Of a DNA stretch of 64,000 nucleotides, positions 24,392-32,457 are shown piece by piece. Source of the DNA: CF-118 sp035934385 (GTDB lineage Bacteria > Chloroflexota > Dormibacteria > Dormibacterales > Dormibacteraceae); NCBI GenBank assembly GCA_035934385.1, contig DASYXY010000075.1:8664-72663 (forward strand), read 5' to 3'. Every line of letters begins with the position of its first letter. Positions within the stretch are counted from its first letter, which is position 1. The notes beneath the pieces are model-generated. The model made no database searches. It saw only the letters and a program-made list of their open reading frames with translations, and had not been told where the DNA came from. The translations under genes and the position numbers were made by a program.

Positions 24392-24418
24392 CGGCTATTA
24401 AGCAATAGCCGAACGGCT
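24392..24418. repeat. Nested CGGCTATT palindromes after the LuxR gene
   Basis: CGGCTATT (24392-24399) pairs with AATAGCCG (24404-24411) across a 4-nt loop, and ATAGCCG/CGGCTAT overlaps it, reaching the stop codon of the LuxR-type gene. There is no T-run, so a protein-binding site or mRNA-end hairpin is as likely as a terminator. Confidence 0.5.
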
Positions 24419-26096
24419 ATATCCAGCCCTCGCGGGTCGCTTTGCGCGCCAGCTCGGTCCGGTTGGCCGTCCCGGACCGATTCAGCATCTGGGCGAGATG
24501 GAATTTGACCGTGTGGGGGCTCAGGTGAACCTTCTCGGCGATGGCCTTGTTGGACAGTCCCTCGACCACGAAGCCAAGGATCTCCTTGTCAAGTGAGCTC
24601 AGGGCAGGAGATGCGGATTTCGGCCCGGCCGCACCCCTCGCCTCCCCCGCGCTACGCTGCAGGCTGGCGTGGTCGATCGCGAGCGCGGCGTCGGCCGCCA
24701 GCGCGTCCAGGAACTCGAGCCACTCGCGGTCGGGCTCGATGGCGGACCGGTGGAACACCTCGAGGACCCCGGCGAGCTTGCCCCGCACGATCAGCGGCAC
24801 CGCGCCGTACGCCTTGAACCCCTCGCGCGCGAACAGCGAGCGTCGCCGGAACTGGGAGAAGGCCCCGAGGGTGGTGACCGTGGTGATGCGCCGGGCCTGC
24901 AGCGACTGGCCCGGCATGCCCTCGTCCACGGGCAGGCGGTAGTCGGGGATCGAGGTCGACCGGAAGCCGGTGCTCGCGACCAGGCTCAGCAGCCCATCGG
25001 CCTCGTCGACCAGGAGCACGTCGGCCGCGTCGATCGACAGGCCCTGGACGGCCTGGTCGAGGATGACGCGCAAGGTGAGCCGCAGATCCGGACCCGCGGT
25101 GATCGCCATCTGCACACTGCGCAGCGCGGTCAATCTTTCTAGCCGGCTCATCGCGTCCACGTACAGCTGGGCGTTGTCCGCGGCCAGGCCCATCCTGTCC
25201 GCCACCTCCTGGATCCACACGACGTCGCGCTGCGTCAACGGATTCGATGAGCGGCGTTCGAACAGGCCGAGGGCGCCGACGATCGAACCGCGCGCGTGCA
25301 TCGGCACGACCACCAGCCCCATGTGGCTCGTGGGCTGGGTCGGCGGCGGCGGATTGGCCGCGAGATACGCCTTGGTGTCCACGTTGAGGTTTTCCATGAA
25401 ATCATTCAGCGGCACGCTCGGCATGAGCACCGGCTCGCCGCTCTCGACTACCCGCGACGTGACCGAAAACGGCGGCGAGGCGTCTGTCTGCCGAGTCATC
25501 GACTTGATGAACTCGGCGATCTGAGGCTCCACGTCGCTGGCCGCGTGCACTCGCATAGTGCGTGGGTCCTTGTTGATCAGGGTCGCGAGCCACGTGCCGG
25601 GCCTTACCTTGACGAGCGCATCGACGCCTTCTTCGAGAATCGCCTGAGGGTCGAGCTTCGCGGCGACGATGCGATCCGTGACTGTCGCGACCGCGCCCGC
25701 TCCGTAGCCCGGGCGCGGCAGTCGCGCGTCGCTGAGCAGCTGCGTGACGTCGGTCAGTGTCAGGATGACCTGCTCGACGTCGCCGGCCGCGTTCTTCTGC
25801 GGCGTGGCGTCCACCTGGAGCCAGCGCTCAGCGCCCTGATGGGTGGTGACGTGCGCGATCACGCCTCGGTGGGGCCGACCAGTGCGCGCGGCCTCCAGCG
25901 CCGGGTGGATGTTGTTCGGGTCGGGCCAGCCGGCCGCGTCGGTGATGAGCCAGCCGGACTGCGTTGCGTTGCTGCCGGCGATATCGTCGTTCCCCAGCAG
26001 CGCGGCGGCAGCGGGGTTGGCGGAGGTCACCGTCCCGTCGAGGTCGTAGGTGAGCACGGCCAATGGCAGAGCGTTCGCGTCTGGCTGGACTGGCAT
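24417..26096 (-). CDS. PAS-GAF-GAF-LuxR transcriptional regulator
   Basis: A 559-residue cytoplasmic sensor-regulator. Residues 8-120 are PAS (LTYDLDGTVTSANPAAAALLG). Residues about 145-310 are the first GAF (LATLINKDPRTMRV, GLVVVPMHARGSIVGALGLF). Residues about 335-475 are the second GAF (DAADVLLVDEADGLLSLVAS, AYGAVPLIVRGKLAGVLEVF). Residues 495-559 are a LuxR/NarL helix-turn-helix (LDKEILGFVVEGLSNKAIAEKVHLSPHTVKFHLAQML). There is no receiver, so ligand or redox sensing probably controls it directly. The next operon downstream, with the kinase fusion, is a plausible target. Confidence 0.92.
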   Translation of the reverse strand: MPVQPDANALPLAVLTYDLDGTVTSANPAAAALLGNDDIAGSNATQSGWLITDAAGWPDPNNIHPALEAARTGRPHRGVIAHVTTHQGAERWLQVDATPQKNAAGDVEQVILTLTDVTQLLSDARLPRPGYGAGAVATVTDRIVAAKLDPQAILEEGVDALVKVRPGTWLATLINKDPRTMRVHAASDVEPQIAEFIKSMTRQTDASPPFSVTSRVVESGEPVLMPSVPLNDFMENLNVDTKAYLAANPPPPTQPTSHMGLVVVPMHARGSIVGALGLFERRSSNPLTQRDVVWIQEVADRMGLAADNAQLYVDAMSRLERLTALRSVQMAITAGPDLRLTLRVILDQAVQGLSIDAADVLLVDEADGLLSLVASTGFRSTSIPDYRLPVDEGMPGQSLQARRITTVTTLGAFSQFRRRSLFAREGFKAYGAVPLIVRGKLAGVLEVFHRSAIEPDREWLEFLDALAADAALAIDHASLQRSAGEARGAAGPKSASPALSSLDKEILGFVVEGLSNKAIAEKVHLSPHTVKFHLAQMLNRSGTANRTELARKATREGWI

Positions 26097-26171
26097 CCGT
26101 TGACTAGACAGTAGGCTCCCGGCGCGCCGAACCGCAATTCAAATAGTTAATGGACAGATAGGCGGCCGTGC

Positions 26172-26192
26172 TAAGCTCAACCAAATGGTTGA
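26172..26192 (+). promoter_or_regulatory. Leaderless promoter with operator across the ArsR start codon
   Basis: TAAGCT (26172-26177) is 7 nt from the ATG at 26185. TGGACA lies 15 nt upstream of it. The perfect palindrome TCAACCAAATGGTTGA (26177-26192) covers the transcription start and the start codon. A repressor bound here would block its own gene, so autoregulation by the ArsR protein is likely. Confidence 0.7.
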
Positions 26193-26517
26193 ATATCGTG
26201 GCGCTTCACTTGACGGCACCTACCACGCCCTCAGCCACGAGCTCCGCAGGGACGTGCTACAGCGCCTGTCGGCCGGACCCGCGCGCATCTCCGACCTCGC
26301 CGCCCCGGCGGACATGTCCTTCGCCGCCGTCTCCAAGCACGTGGCCGTCCTCGAGAGCACCGGCCTGCTCCGCCGCTCCATTAAAGGACGCGAGCACTGG
26401 CTCGAGCTCGAACCGACGACGCTGCAGCCGGCGGCGCTGTGGCTAGACGGCTACCGCCGATTCTGGGAGGCAAGCCTCGACCGGCTCGAACGGGAGCTCA
26501 GGAAGCGCCCCCGATGA
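26185..26517 (+). CDS. ArsR family regulator
   Basis: A 110-residue winged-helix repressor: YHALSHELRRDVLQRLSAGPARISDLA, then MSFAAVSKHVAVLESTGLLRR with the recognition helix, and SIKGREHWLEL as wing. Metal-site Cys residues are absent. It is the first gene of an operon with two SRPBCC proteins and a DinB protein. Its stop overlaps the next ATG (ATGA 26514-26517). A 16-bp palindrome spans its own start codon. Confidence 0.93.
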   Translation: MVEYRGASLDGTYHALSHELRRDVLQRLSAGPARISDLAAPADMSFAAVSKHVAVLESTGLLRRSIKGREHWLELEPTTLQPAALWLDGYRRFWEASLDRLERELRKRPR

Positions 26518-26954
26518 AGCAATCCATCGAGGTGACGAGGCGCTTGGCCGCGCCGATCGACGAGGTGTTTCGCTGGTGGACGGAGTCGGAGCTGGTCGGG
26601 AAGTGGATGGCGCCGATCGGCGACGTGCGCGCCTCGCTCGATGCGCGAGTCGGCGGATCGCTGAAGGTCGTGATGTCAGGCCAGGGAGTCGTGATCGAGC
26701 ACACGGGCGAGTTCCTGGAGATCGACCGGCCGCGGCGCCTCGCCTTCACATGGAAGTCGCGCTTCACCGGTGATCAACCCAGCATCGTCACGGTGGAGCT
26801 GGAGCCGGACGGCGACGACGCAACGCTCGTGCGCATCGTGCACGCGGAGCTGCCCGAGTCGGCAGTCGTTTCTCATCGCGATGGTTGGGGCGGAATGCTC
26901 GCTCGCCTGGAGCGGGAGCTGGGAATGGAGGTGCGGAAAAGCCATGCCAGTTGA
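26514..26954 (+). CDS. SRPBCC (AHSA1-type) domain protein
   Basis: A 146-residue Bet v1-like protein: IEVTRRLAAPIDEVFRWWTESELVGKWMAP and GGMLARLERELG are the family landmarks. Likely binds a hydrophobic small molecule; the ligand is unknown. Translationally coupled to the ArsR gene, and its 3' end overlaps the next SRPBCC gene by 11 nt. Confidence 0.9.
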   Translation: MKQSIEVTRRLAAPIDEVFRWWTESELVGKWMAPIGDVRASLDARVGGSLKVVMSGQGVVIEHTGEFLEIDRPRRLAFTWKSRFTGDQPSIVTVELEPDGDDATLVRIVHAELPESAVVSHRDGWGGMLARLERELGMEVRKSHAS

Positions 26955-27387
26955 TGTGACCACCGAGATCGTCATCGAGCGGCGACCTGAGGACGTCGCG
27001 GCCTACGCCGGTGATCCGACGAACGCGCCGGAGTGGTACCAGAACATCAAGTCGATTGACTGGAAAACGTCGCCGCCAGTGCAACTGGGCTCGAAGATGG
27101 ACTTCGTCGCCACATTTCTTGGCCGGCGGCTCGCCTACACGTATGAGGTGGTGGAGTTCGAACCCGGCCGCCGCATGGTGATGCGCACCGCGTCGGGCCC
27201 GTTTCCGATGGAGACCACCTACACGTGGGAGCCCGCGGGCGAGGGCAAGACGCGAATGACCCTGCGCAACCACGGCACGCCGAGCGGCTTCGCCAAGTTG
27301 TCGGCGGGCTTCATGAGAGCGGCCATGCGCCGCGAGACGAGCAAGGACCTCAAGGCACTGAAGGAGCTGCTGGAAAAGACGCCTTAG
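26944..27387 (+). CDS. SRPBCC family (polyketide-cyclase-like) protein
   Basis: A 147-residue protein of the same fold but another subfamily: VTTEIVIERRPEDVAAYAGDPTNAPEWYQNI, EVVEFEPGRRMVMRTASGPFPMETTYTW, and a C-terminal helix SKDLKALKELLE. Such proteins are often labelled polyketide cyclase/dehydrase but mostly lack proven activity. Third gene of the ArsR operon by overlap. Confidence 0.88.
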   Translation: MPVDVTTEIVIERRPEDVAAYAGDPTNAPEWYQNIKSIDWKTSPPVQLGSKMDFVATFLGRRLAYTYEVVEFEPGRRMVMRTASGPFPMETTYTWEPAGEGKTRMTLRNHGTPSGFAKLSAGFMRAAMRRETSKDLKALKELLEKTP

Positions 27388-27396
27388 CCTATTGGC

Positions 27397-27897
27397 ATGG
27401 CAGTCATCCGGCCGGCCTTCAGCAACTGGCCCGACTACAACCTCGCCTTCCGTGACGTCGTCCTGGCGCTGACCGAGGATCAGCTCGCGCTGCGTCCTTC
27501 ACCGGAGCGGTGGCCGATGTGGGCAACCGTGGGCCACGCGGCGTGCCAGCGCGTCTTCTGGCTTTGCGATTTCGCGGGCGAACCAGGCGCGAACACGACA
27601 CCGTTCCCGGACGCCAGTCACAACTGCCCGGGCGATGACGACCTCGACACGGTGCTGAACGGAGACCAGCTCGCCACCGCCCTGGAGTCGACGTTCAGCA
27701 TCATCGAGCGGTGCCTGGACACCTGGACCGTGGCCTCGCTCGACGAGGTACTACGCCGGCATGAGTGGGACGAGACGTGGGTCCACACGCGCGGATCGGT
27801 CATCCAGCGGGTCTTCGCCCACGACGTGTATCACATCGCCGAGGTGAATGAGACGCTCAGTCGCGAGGGGCTTCCGCTGATCAACCTCTGGGGCTAG
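27397..27897 (+). CDS. DinB-like four-helix protein
   Basis: A 166-residue DinB/YfiT-type metal-binding bundle. The first helix is PDYNLAFRDVVLALTEDQL. The three-His pattern is GHAACQRVFWLCDF, then VIQRVFAHDVYHIAEVNETL. Family members are thiol-dependent transferases or of unknown role. It follows the SRPBCC gene by 9 nt; TAGCCT 6 nt before the ATG could also give a separate leaderless start. It overlaps the convergent Hsp70-like gene by 17 nt. Confidence 0.87.
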   Translation: MAVIRPAFSNWPDYNLAFRDVVLALTEDQLALRPSPERWPMWATVGHAACQRVFWLCDFAGEPGANTTPFPDASHNCPGDDDLDTVLNGDQLATALESTFSIIERCLDTWTVASLDEVLRRHEWDETWVHTRGSVIQRVFAHDVYHIAEVNETLSREGLPLINLWG

Positions 27898-29173
27898 CCG
27901 CCGAGCTGAAGGTCTGCTGAGCGCGAACACCGAGGCCGTGGACCACTGCGGTGAACGCGTCCCGCTGCTCGAGTCGCGTCGCGCCAAACATCGCCGCGAG
28001 GTCGCCGCGAAACGCTGGGATCTGGCCTGAGCCGCCGGTGACGAGCACGCGGTCTACGTCCCCGGCCGCGACGCCTGCCTCGGTCATCGCTTCGGCGATC
28101 GTCTGCTTCACGGTGTCCAGCTCGGGCCGGATCATGGCCTCGAAGGCCTTGCGCTGGATGGGAACGTCGAGACCGAGGGGGGCGTACGTGAGCGCCGCGG
28201 ACTCAGAGTCGGAAAGCTCGATCTTCGCCGCCTCGATCGCGCGGTAGAAGTCGTACGCGTGGCCCTCGTAGAGGAGGGCGTGCACGAGCGCGCCGGCGGG
28301 TCCGCCGATCCTGGCGAGGATCGACGGGATGCCGGGGTCGGCCATCACGAGCCGCACCGAGCTGGCAGTGCGCAGGTCGTTGAAGAGCCAGTAAGGAAGG
28401 CGGTCGAGCCCGAGCGCGGGACCGACGACGGTCTCGAACAGCACGCCGTCGAGCAGCTCGCCGCCGACCGCGACGCCGGCGGTGCCGCTGATGCGCGGCG
28501 TTTCGCTCCGCGAGTCCATGACCGCGACGTCGAAGGTGCCTCCGCCGAAGTCGACGGCCACCTCGACGCCGGCGTGCCGCTCCTCGCCGATGACCGCCGC
28601 CACGGGCTCGGCCATGAACTCGACCTCTTCGAATCCGGCCGCCTGCGCAGCCTCTCGCAGCCGTTTGAAAGCCTCGGCCTCCGATTCCGCCAGGTGCGCG
28701 CGGTCGGCGCCCGCGAAGACGACCGGGTGACCGAGCACGAGTCCCGTGGTGGCGTGACCGGTTGCCTCGTCCGCCTCGGTCTTCAGGCGCTTGAGCACCA
28801 CGCTGACCAGCGTTGCCACGCTGAAGTCGACCGCCCACGAGTTGGTGCCGGCGAAGCCGATCTTCGCCAGCTCGTGCTTCACACCCGACAGCAGGCGCGC
28901 GTCATTGCAGCCGCCGCCCTTGCGGTACTGCCGGCAGTCGGTGTCCCATCCGTAAGGCGCGAGCGGGCAGCGCCAGCAGTCGGTCTTCTCGTGGCCGCTT
29001 GTCAGGAAGGTCTTGACGCCCTCGGACCCGGCCAGCCGCAGCCCGGATCGGTGCAGGTAAACGAACGACGGCAGCATCCTCAGAATCTCGACCCGGTCCG
29101 CGTAGGCGATCGAAACGGCGCTGTTCGAGGTGCCGAAGTCGATGCCATAGCCAAGCGGTTTGCCGGAGGTCAC
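27881..29173 (-). CDS. Hsp70-family ATPase (DnaK/YegD-like)
   Basis: A 430-residue actin-fold ATPase. GYGIDFGTSNSAVSIAY is phosphate loop 1, VAVDFGGGTFDVAVMD is phosphate loop 2, and RVLVTGGSGQIPAFRGDL is the adenosine motif. There is no substrate-binding beta-domain as in DnaK, matching the YegD-like group. A Cys-rich insert (CWRCPLAPYGWDTDCRQYRKGGGCND) near residues 65-90 could bind a metal. GTG at 29173 is chosen because TATAGT lies 6 nt upstream, giving a leaderless transcript. No DnaJ or GrpE gene is nearby; the client is unknown. Confidence 0.88.
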   Translation of the reverse strand: MTSGKPLGYGIDFGTSNSAVSIAYADRVEILRMLPSFVYLHRSGLRLAGSEGVKTFLTSGHEKTDCWRCPLAPYGWDTDCRQYRKGGGCNDARLLSGVKHELAKIGFAGTNSWAVDFSVATLVSVVLKRLKTEADEATGHATTGLVLGHPVVFAGADRAHLAESEAEAFKRLREAAQAAGFEEVEFMAEPVAAVIGEERHAGVEVAVDFGGGTFDVAVMDSRSETPRISGTAGVAVGGELLDGVLFETVVGPALGLDRLPYWLFNDLRTASSVRLVMADPGIPSILARIGGPAGALVHALLYEGHAYDFYRAIEAAKIELSDSESAALTYAPLGLDVPIQRKAFEAMIRPELDTVKQTIAEAMTEAGVAAGDVDRVLVTGGSGQIPAFRGDLAAMFGATRLEQRDAFTAVVHGLGVRAQQTFSSAASPRG

Positions 29174-29198
29174 CGAGGGACTATAGGCTTCTGGGTTG
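29174..29198. promoter_or_regulatory. Compact divergent leaderless promoter region
   Basis: Minus strand: TATAGT (29185-29180) lies 6 nt before the GTG at 29173. Plus strand: the same TATAG core gives TAGGCT (29184-29189) shortly before TTG 29196/ATG 29199. Only 25 bp separate the two start codons, so the two genes cannot be transcribed from the same site at once. Confidence 0.5.
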
Positions 29199-30383
29199 AT
29201 GAGCTCCGAACTTCTCGAATCCGCGCGTTCGATCGAACCCCGCATCGTGTCGACCCGCCGCACGATCCACTCCCACCCGGAGATGGGCTACCAGGAGGAG
29301 CAGACGTCGACCCTCGTCCAGGCGCGGCTGCGCGACCTCGGGATTCCCTTCAAGTCCGGGCTCGCCAAGACCGGCGTAGTGGCACAGATCAAAGGCGAGC
29401 TGGGCGACGGGCCTTGCGTACTGCTCCGCGCCGACATGGACGCTTTGCCCATCGAGGAGCAGTCAGGCGTGTCGTTCTCCTCAGAGGTGCCGGGCGTCAT
29501 GCACGCATGTGGCCACGACGCGCACACGGCGATGCTGCTCGGCGCCGCCGAGCTCCTTCTCGATCGAAAATCGACGTTCGCCGGCACGGTGAAGCTGATG
29601 TTTCAGCCCGCAGAGGAAGGCGGCGGTGGGGCGGCGCGCATGATCGAAGCCGGCGCCCTCTCAGGGCCCGACGTGGACGCCGCCTTCATGCTGCACGTCT
29701 GGCCAGACCTGCTGGCCGGCAGCGTCGCGTGCGGTCCGGGTCCGCAGCTGGCTGGCGCCGACGCGTTCACGATCACGGTCGAAGGTCGCGGGGGCCACGG
29801 CGCGTATCCGCACGAGACGGTCGATCCGGTGCTCGTCGGCGCTCAGATCGTCGTGGCCGTGCAGGCGCTCGTTTCGCGCGAGGTCAAACCGACCGAACCG
29901 GCCGTGGTGACGCTGGCGACGTTCCACGCGGGTAACGCGAGCAACGTCATCCCGGACCGTGCCGTGATAAGAGGGACCATCCGGGCGTTCGACGATGTGC
30001 TGTTCAAGCACCTGGAGCAGCGTCTGCGCGAGGTGGCGACCGGCGTGGCGTCGGCGCTGCGCGCCTCGGTCAAGATCGAGTTCGAAATGAGCTATCCGCC
30101 CTCGGTCTGCGACCCGGAGATGGCCGAGCAGCTGGCCGCGAGCTCGCGGTCACTGATCGGTGCCGAGCAGGTGAAGGAGTCTCACCCCGAGATGGGCGCC
30201 GAAGACTTCGCGTTCATCCTGCAGAAGGTGCCGGGCGCGATGCTGTGGCTGGGCGTCAAGAAGCCGGAGTGGCCGGCGCCGAAGCCGGTGCACACGGCCA
30301 CCTTCGACATCGACGAATCGGCGCTGCCCATCGGCAGCTCAGCCCTCGCCGGGGTCGCGCTCGACTACCTGAAGCGCCCTTAG
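29199..30383 (+). CDS. M20 family metallo-amidohydrolase (hippurate hydrolase-like)
   Basis: A 394-residue dinuclear zinc aminoacylase. It shows HSHPEMGYQEEQTS, LLRADMDALPIEEQSG, VMHACGHDAHTAMLLG and FQPAEEGGGGA, which supply the metal ligands and catalytic Glu. The dimerisation domain has GRGGHGAYPHETVDPV. The end, SHPEMGAEDFAFIL, carries the last ligand region. Substrates are typically N-acyl amino acids or auxin-type conjugates. The ATG at 29199 directly follows a TTG; either may be used. It is followed after 7 nt by the ureohydrolase-like gene, and both may act in amino-acid or amide degradation. Confidence 0.93.
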   Translation: MSSELLESARSIEPRIVSTRRTIHSHPEMGYQEEQTSTLVQARLRDLGIPFKSGLAKTGVVAQIKGELGDGPCVLLRADMDALPIEEQSGVSFSSEVPGVMHACGHDAHTAMLLGAAELLLDRKSTFAGTVKLMFQPAEEGGGGAARMIEAGALSGPDVDAAFMLHVWPDLLAGSVACGPGPQLAGADAFTITVEGRGGHGAYPHETVDPVLVGAQIVVAVQALVSREVKPTEPAVVTLATFHAGNASNVIPDRAVIRGTIRAFDDVLFKHLEQRLREVATGVASALRASVKIEFEMSYPPSVCDPEMAEQLAASSRSLIGAEQVKESHPEMGAEDFAFILQKVPGAMLWLGVKKPEWPAPKPVHTATFDIDESALPIGSSALAGVALDYLKRP

Positions 30384-30390
30384 CTCGAGG

Positions 30391-31278
30391 ATGGCGGGCA
30401 GGCGCTTCGATCTCTGGGGAGTCCCATTCGACGGCGCCGCAACCCTGGGCTGGCCAGGCTCGAGGTACGCGCCGGAACGGGTGCGTGCGGCGCTGCATTG
30501 GATGCTCATGCGCAGGCAGAACGAGCAGATCTACTCAATCGACTCGGGCCGGCTGCTCCCGTTTCCCGATGACTTGCTTCGAGACCGCGGCGATGCCGAC
30601 GTGGTCGCCCACGACCTGATGGCGTCGCTCGATGCGTGCTCCGCGGCGGTGGCCTCGAGCATCGCCGACGGACGGGTGCCGATCGTGATCGGCGGCGACG
30701 ACTCGTTGTTGTACGCGTGCGTGAAGGGCTTCCACGACAGCCGCGAGGGCTCGATTGGCATCCTGCATTTCGACGCGCACCTGGACCTGATGGACGAGAA
30801 CCGCCAGCAGGGCCGCTTCAGCCAGTCGAGCGGGATGCGGCGAGCTCTCGAGCTGCGACGCGTGAGCGCCGCGCACTCGATCCAGGTGGGCGTACGCAAT
30901 TTCAACTTCCCGGCGTCTTTCGAGTTCATCCACCGCGTCGGTCTCGCCGAATTGCCGGCGACGGAGTTTCACGAGCTCGGAACGGCCGGCGCAGTCGAGC
31001 GAATCCTTGCTCGTCTCAAAGGATGCGACCAAATGTGGTGGGCGTTCGACATCGATGTAGTGGACCCATCGGCGGCGCCGGGTGCCGGCGCCCACGAGCC
31101 TGGCGGCCTGACGAGCCGTCAGGTCCTGGACTGCGTGCGGCTGCTCGCGCATAGCTGCGGCGGGCTGAGCATCGTCGAGGTCAACCCGCTCACGGACACA
31201 CGTGACATGACCTCGATCCTGGCCGCGAACCTGGCGTTCCATTTCGCGCTTTTCGGCCAGGACGGGAGCGCTGGGTGA
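30391..31278 (+). CDS. Arginase/agmatinase-fold (ureohydrolase) protein, altered metal site
   Basis: A 295-residue ureohydrolase-fold protein. The metal motifs are IGGDDSLL, HFDAHLDLMD and AFDIDVVDPSAAPGAGAHEPGG. In most members the first is GGDHS, whose His binds Mn; here it is Asp. The other ligands are kept, so the site may bind another metal set or the substrate differs (guanidino acids, formimino compounds). Cotranscribed with the M20 gene by spacing. Specific substrate cannot be assigned. Confidence 0.85.
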   Translation: MAGRRFDLWGVPFDGAATLGWPGSRYAPERVRAALHWMLMRRQNEQIYSIDSGRLLPFPDDLLRDRGDADVVAHDLMASLDACSAAVASSIADGRVPIVIGGDDSLLYACVKGFHDSREGSIGILHFDAHLDLMDENRQQGRFSQSSGMRRALELRRVSAAHSIQVGVRNFNFPASFEFIHRVGLAELPATEFHELGTAGAVERILARLKGCDQMWWAFDIDVVDPSAAPGAGAHEPGGLTSRQVLDCVRLLAHSCGGLSIVEVNPLTDTRDMTSILAANLAFHFALFGQDGSAG

Positions 31279-31294
31279 GGGTTACCCTTTGCTC

Positions 31295-31498
31295 GTGGCT
31301 GAGTTCAGAGTTGTCGTCGTCCGGCCCGAGCCCACTGCCGGATTGGCAGCGAAACTTCAGACGTCGCTCGAAGTTAATGACGATCAGGGCTACGCGCTCC
31401 TTAGCATGGTGACCTACAAGGACGGGCTCCTGGTCGTATTCGCGAAGGACGACGAGGATGATCTTGTTCAGGGGTCAAACCAGACCACCATGTCTTAA
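31295..31498 (+). CDS. Small hypothetical protein
   Basis: A 67-residue protein, MAEFRVVVVRPEPTAGLAAK then DDQGYALLSMVTYKDGLLVVFAK. The alternation of two beta-strands and a helix resembles small DUF4177-type proteins, but I do not recognise it with confidence. GTG at 31295 has TACCCT exactly 6 nt upstream, a leaderless signature. It ends close to the convergent HNH gene. Confidence 0.6.
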   Translation: MAEFRVVVVRPEPTAGLAAKLQTSLEVNDDQGYALLSMVTYKDGLLVVFAKDDEDDLVQGSNQTTMS

Positions 31499-31508
31499 GC
31501 GAGGGCAG

Positions 31509-32453
31509 TCATGCCACGAACCGGTTCTGATTGTGCCACTCAAGGAATCGGGGATTCGGCCGGTCGGAAACCCGAACAGGCGCGAGCAGCCGGTACCCAG
31601 TCATCTGCAGATACTCCTTGCCATTGTGGAACTCGTCCTCCAGTCGCCTGCTAACGACAACCTCCATCTCCGGGGTCACCGTGAGATAGCCTCGATCAAA
31701 CAGTGTGTGGAGGTCCCGGCGCAGCAACAACCCATTGTCAATTCGGTGTTCCCCGCCCTCCGAATAGGGCCTTATGTGACCTGCCTCAAGAACGGGTAGA
31801 ACCCGCTCGCCAGTGATTGCGCACCTTCGCGCGTAGGCGTCGATAATGGCGGCCTGGAATGAGGCTTGGCCCAGCCGCGGGAACGTGAAGACGGGTGGGC
31901 CATACCGAGGGCCGGTCGATTCCGCGACGGAAATAACGCTCCCGGCCGCCCGAGCAGCGATTAGAAGTTGGACCTTGGCCCATAGCGACTGGCCGGGCTC
32001 CTCGTCCAGCCGGTAGCCGCGTCCTGATTGAATTGGCGCCCTCCAGTCGGGAGCGTCAAGCCAATCCGACTCTTCAAAGAACGTAGGTTGCTCCAGCAAG
32101 ATGCAGCCGATCTCATAGTCCTCAGTCGGCGACGACACCTTGCGGTACTTCTCGACTCGGTTCCTCATGTCTAGTAGCGACGATGTCCCGTTCTTAAGCC
32201 CGAACGTCTCCCACGCGATACTCATGGGCAGGGTCACGTGACGGGCAAAGAAGCCAACGCCAACGATGCGGCTCCGAGGGCTATGGAGTTTGAATAGAAA
32301 CGGCTCGCCCGGTACGACGGCTCGGAATGAATGTGGACTAGGCTGCCAGAAATTGACCTCGTCGATACTGTCGAGTTTGCGAAGTTGACTGAACCAATCC
32401 CAGTCCGTGATGCCTACATATGCGGATGGAGGTCGATAGCCGCTGGCCATCAT
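31509..32453 (-). CDS. HNH endonuclease with N-terminal PUA/EVE-like domain
   Basis: A 314-residue predicted restriction enzyme (COG3440-like). The N-terminal half (YVGITDWDWF, then VPGEPFLFKLHSPRSRIVG) has the look of a PUA/EVE/ASCH-type fold, used by other enzymes to read modified bases. The C-terminal HNH nuclease is YARRCAITGERVLPVLEAGHIRPYSEGGEHRIDNGLLLRRDLHTLFD with the metal-binding His residues. It begins 4 nt after the stop of a second HNH gene, so they form a pair. No methylase is adjacent, which favours a modification-dependent (type IV) system. Confidence 0.83.
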   Translation of the reverse strand: MMASGYRPPSAYVGITDWDWFSQLRKLDSIDEVNFWQPSPHSFRAVVPGEPFLFKLHSPRSRIVGVGFFARHVTLPMSIAWETFGLKNGTSSLLDMRNRVEKYRKVSSPTEDYEIGCILLEQPTFFEESDWLDAPDWRAPIQSGRGYRLDEEPGQSLWAKVQLLIAARAAGSVISVAESTGPRYGPPVFTFPRLGQASFQAAIIDAYARRCAITGERVLPVLEAGHIRPYSEGGEHRIDNGLLLRRDLHTLFDRGYLTVTPEMEVVVSRRLEDEFHNGKEYLQMTGYRLLAPVRVSDRPNPRFLEWHNQNRFVA

Positions 32454-32457
32454 GCAC

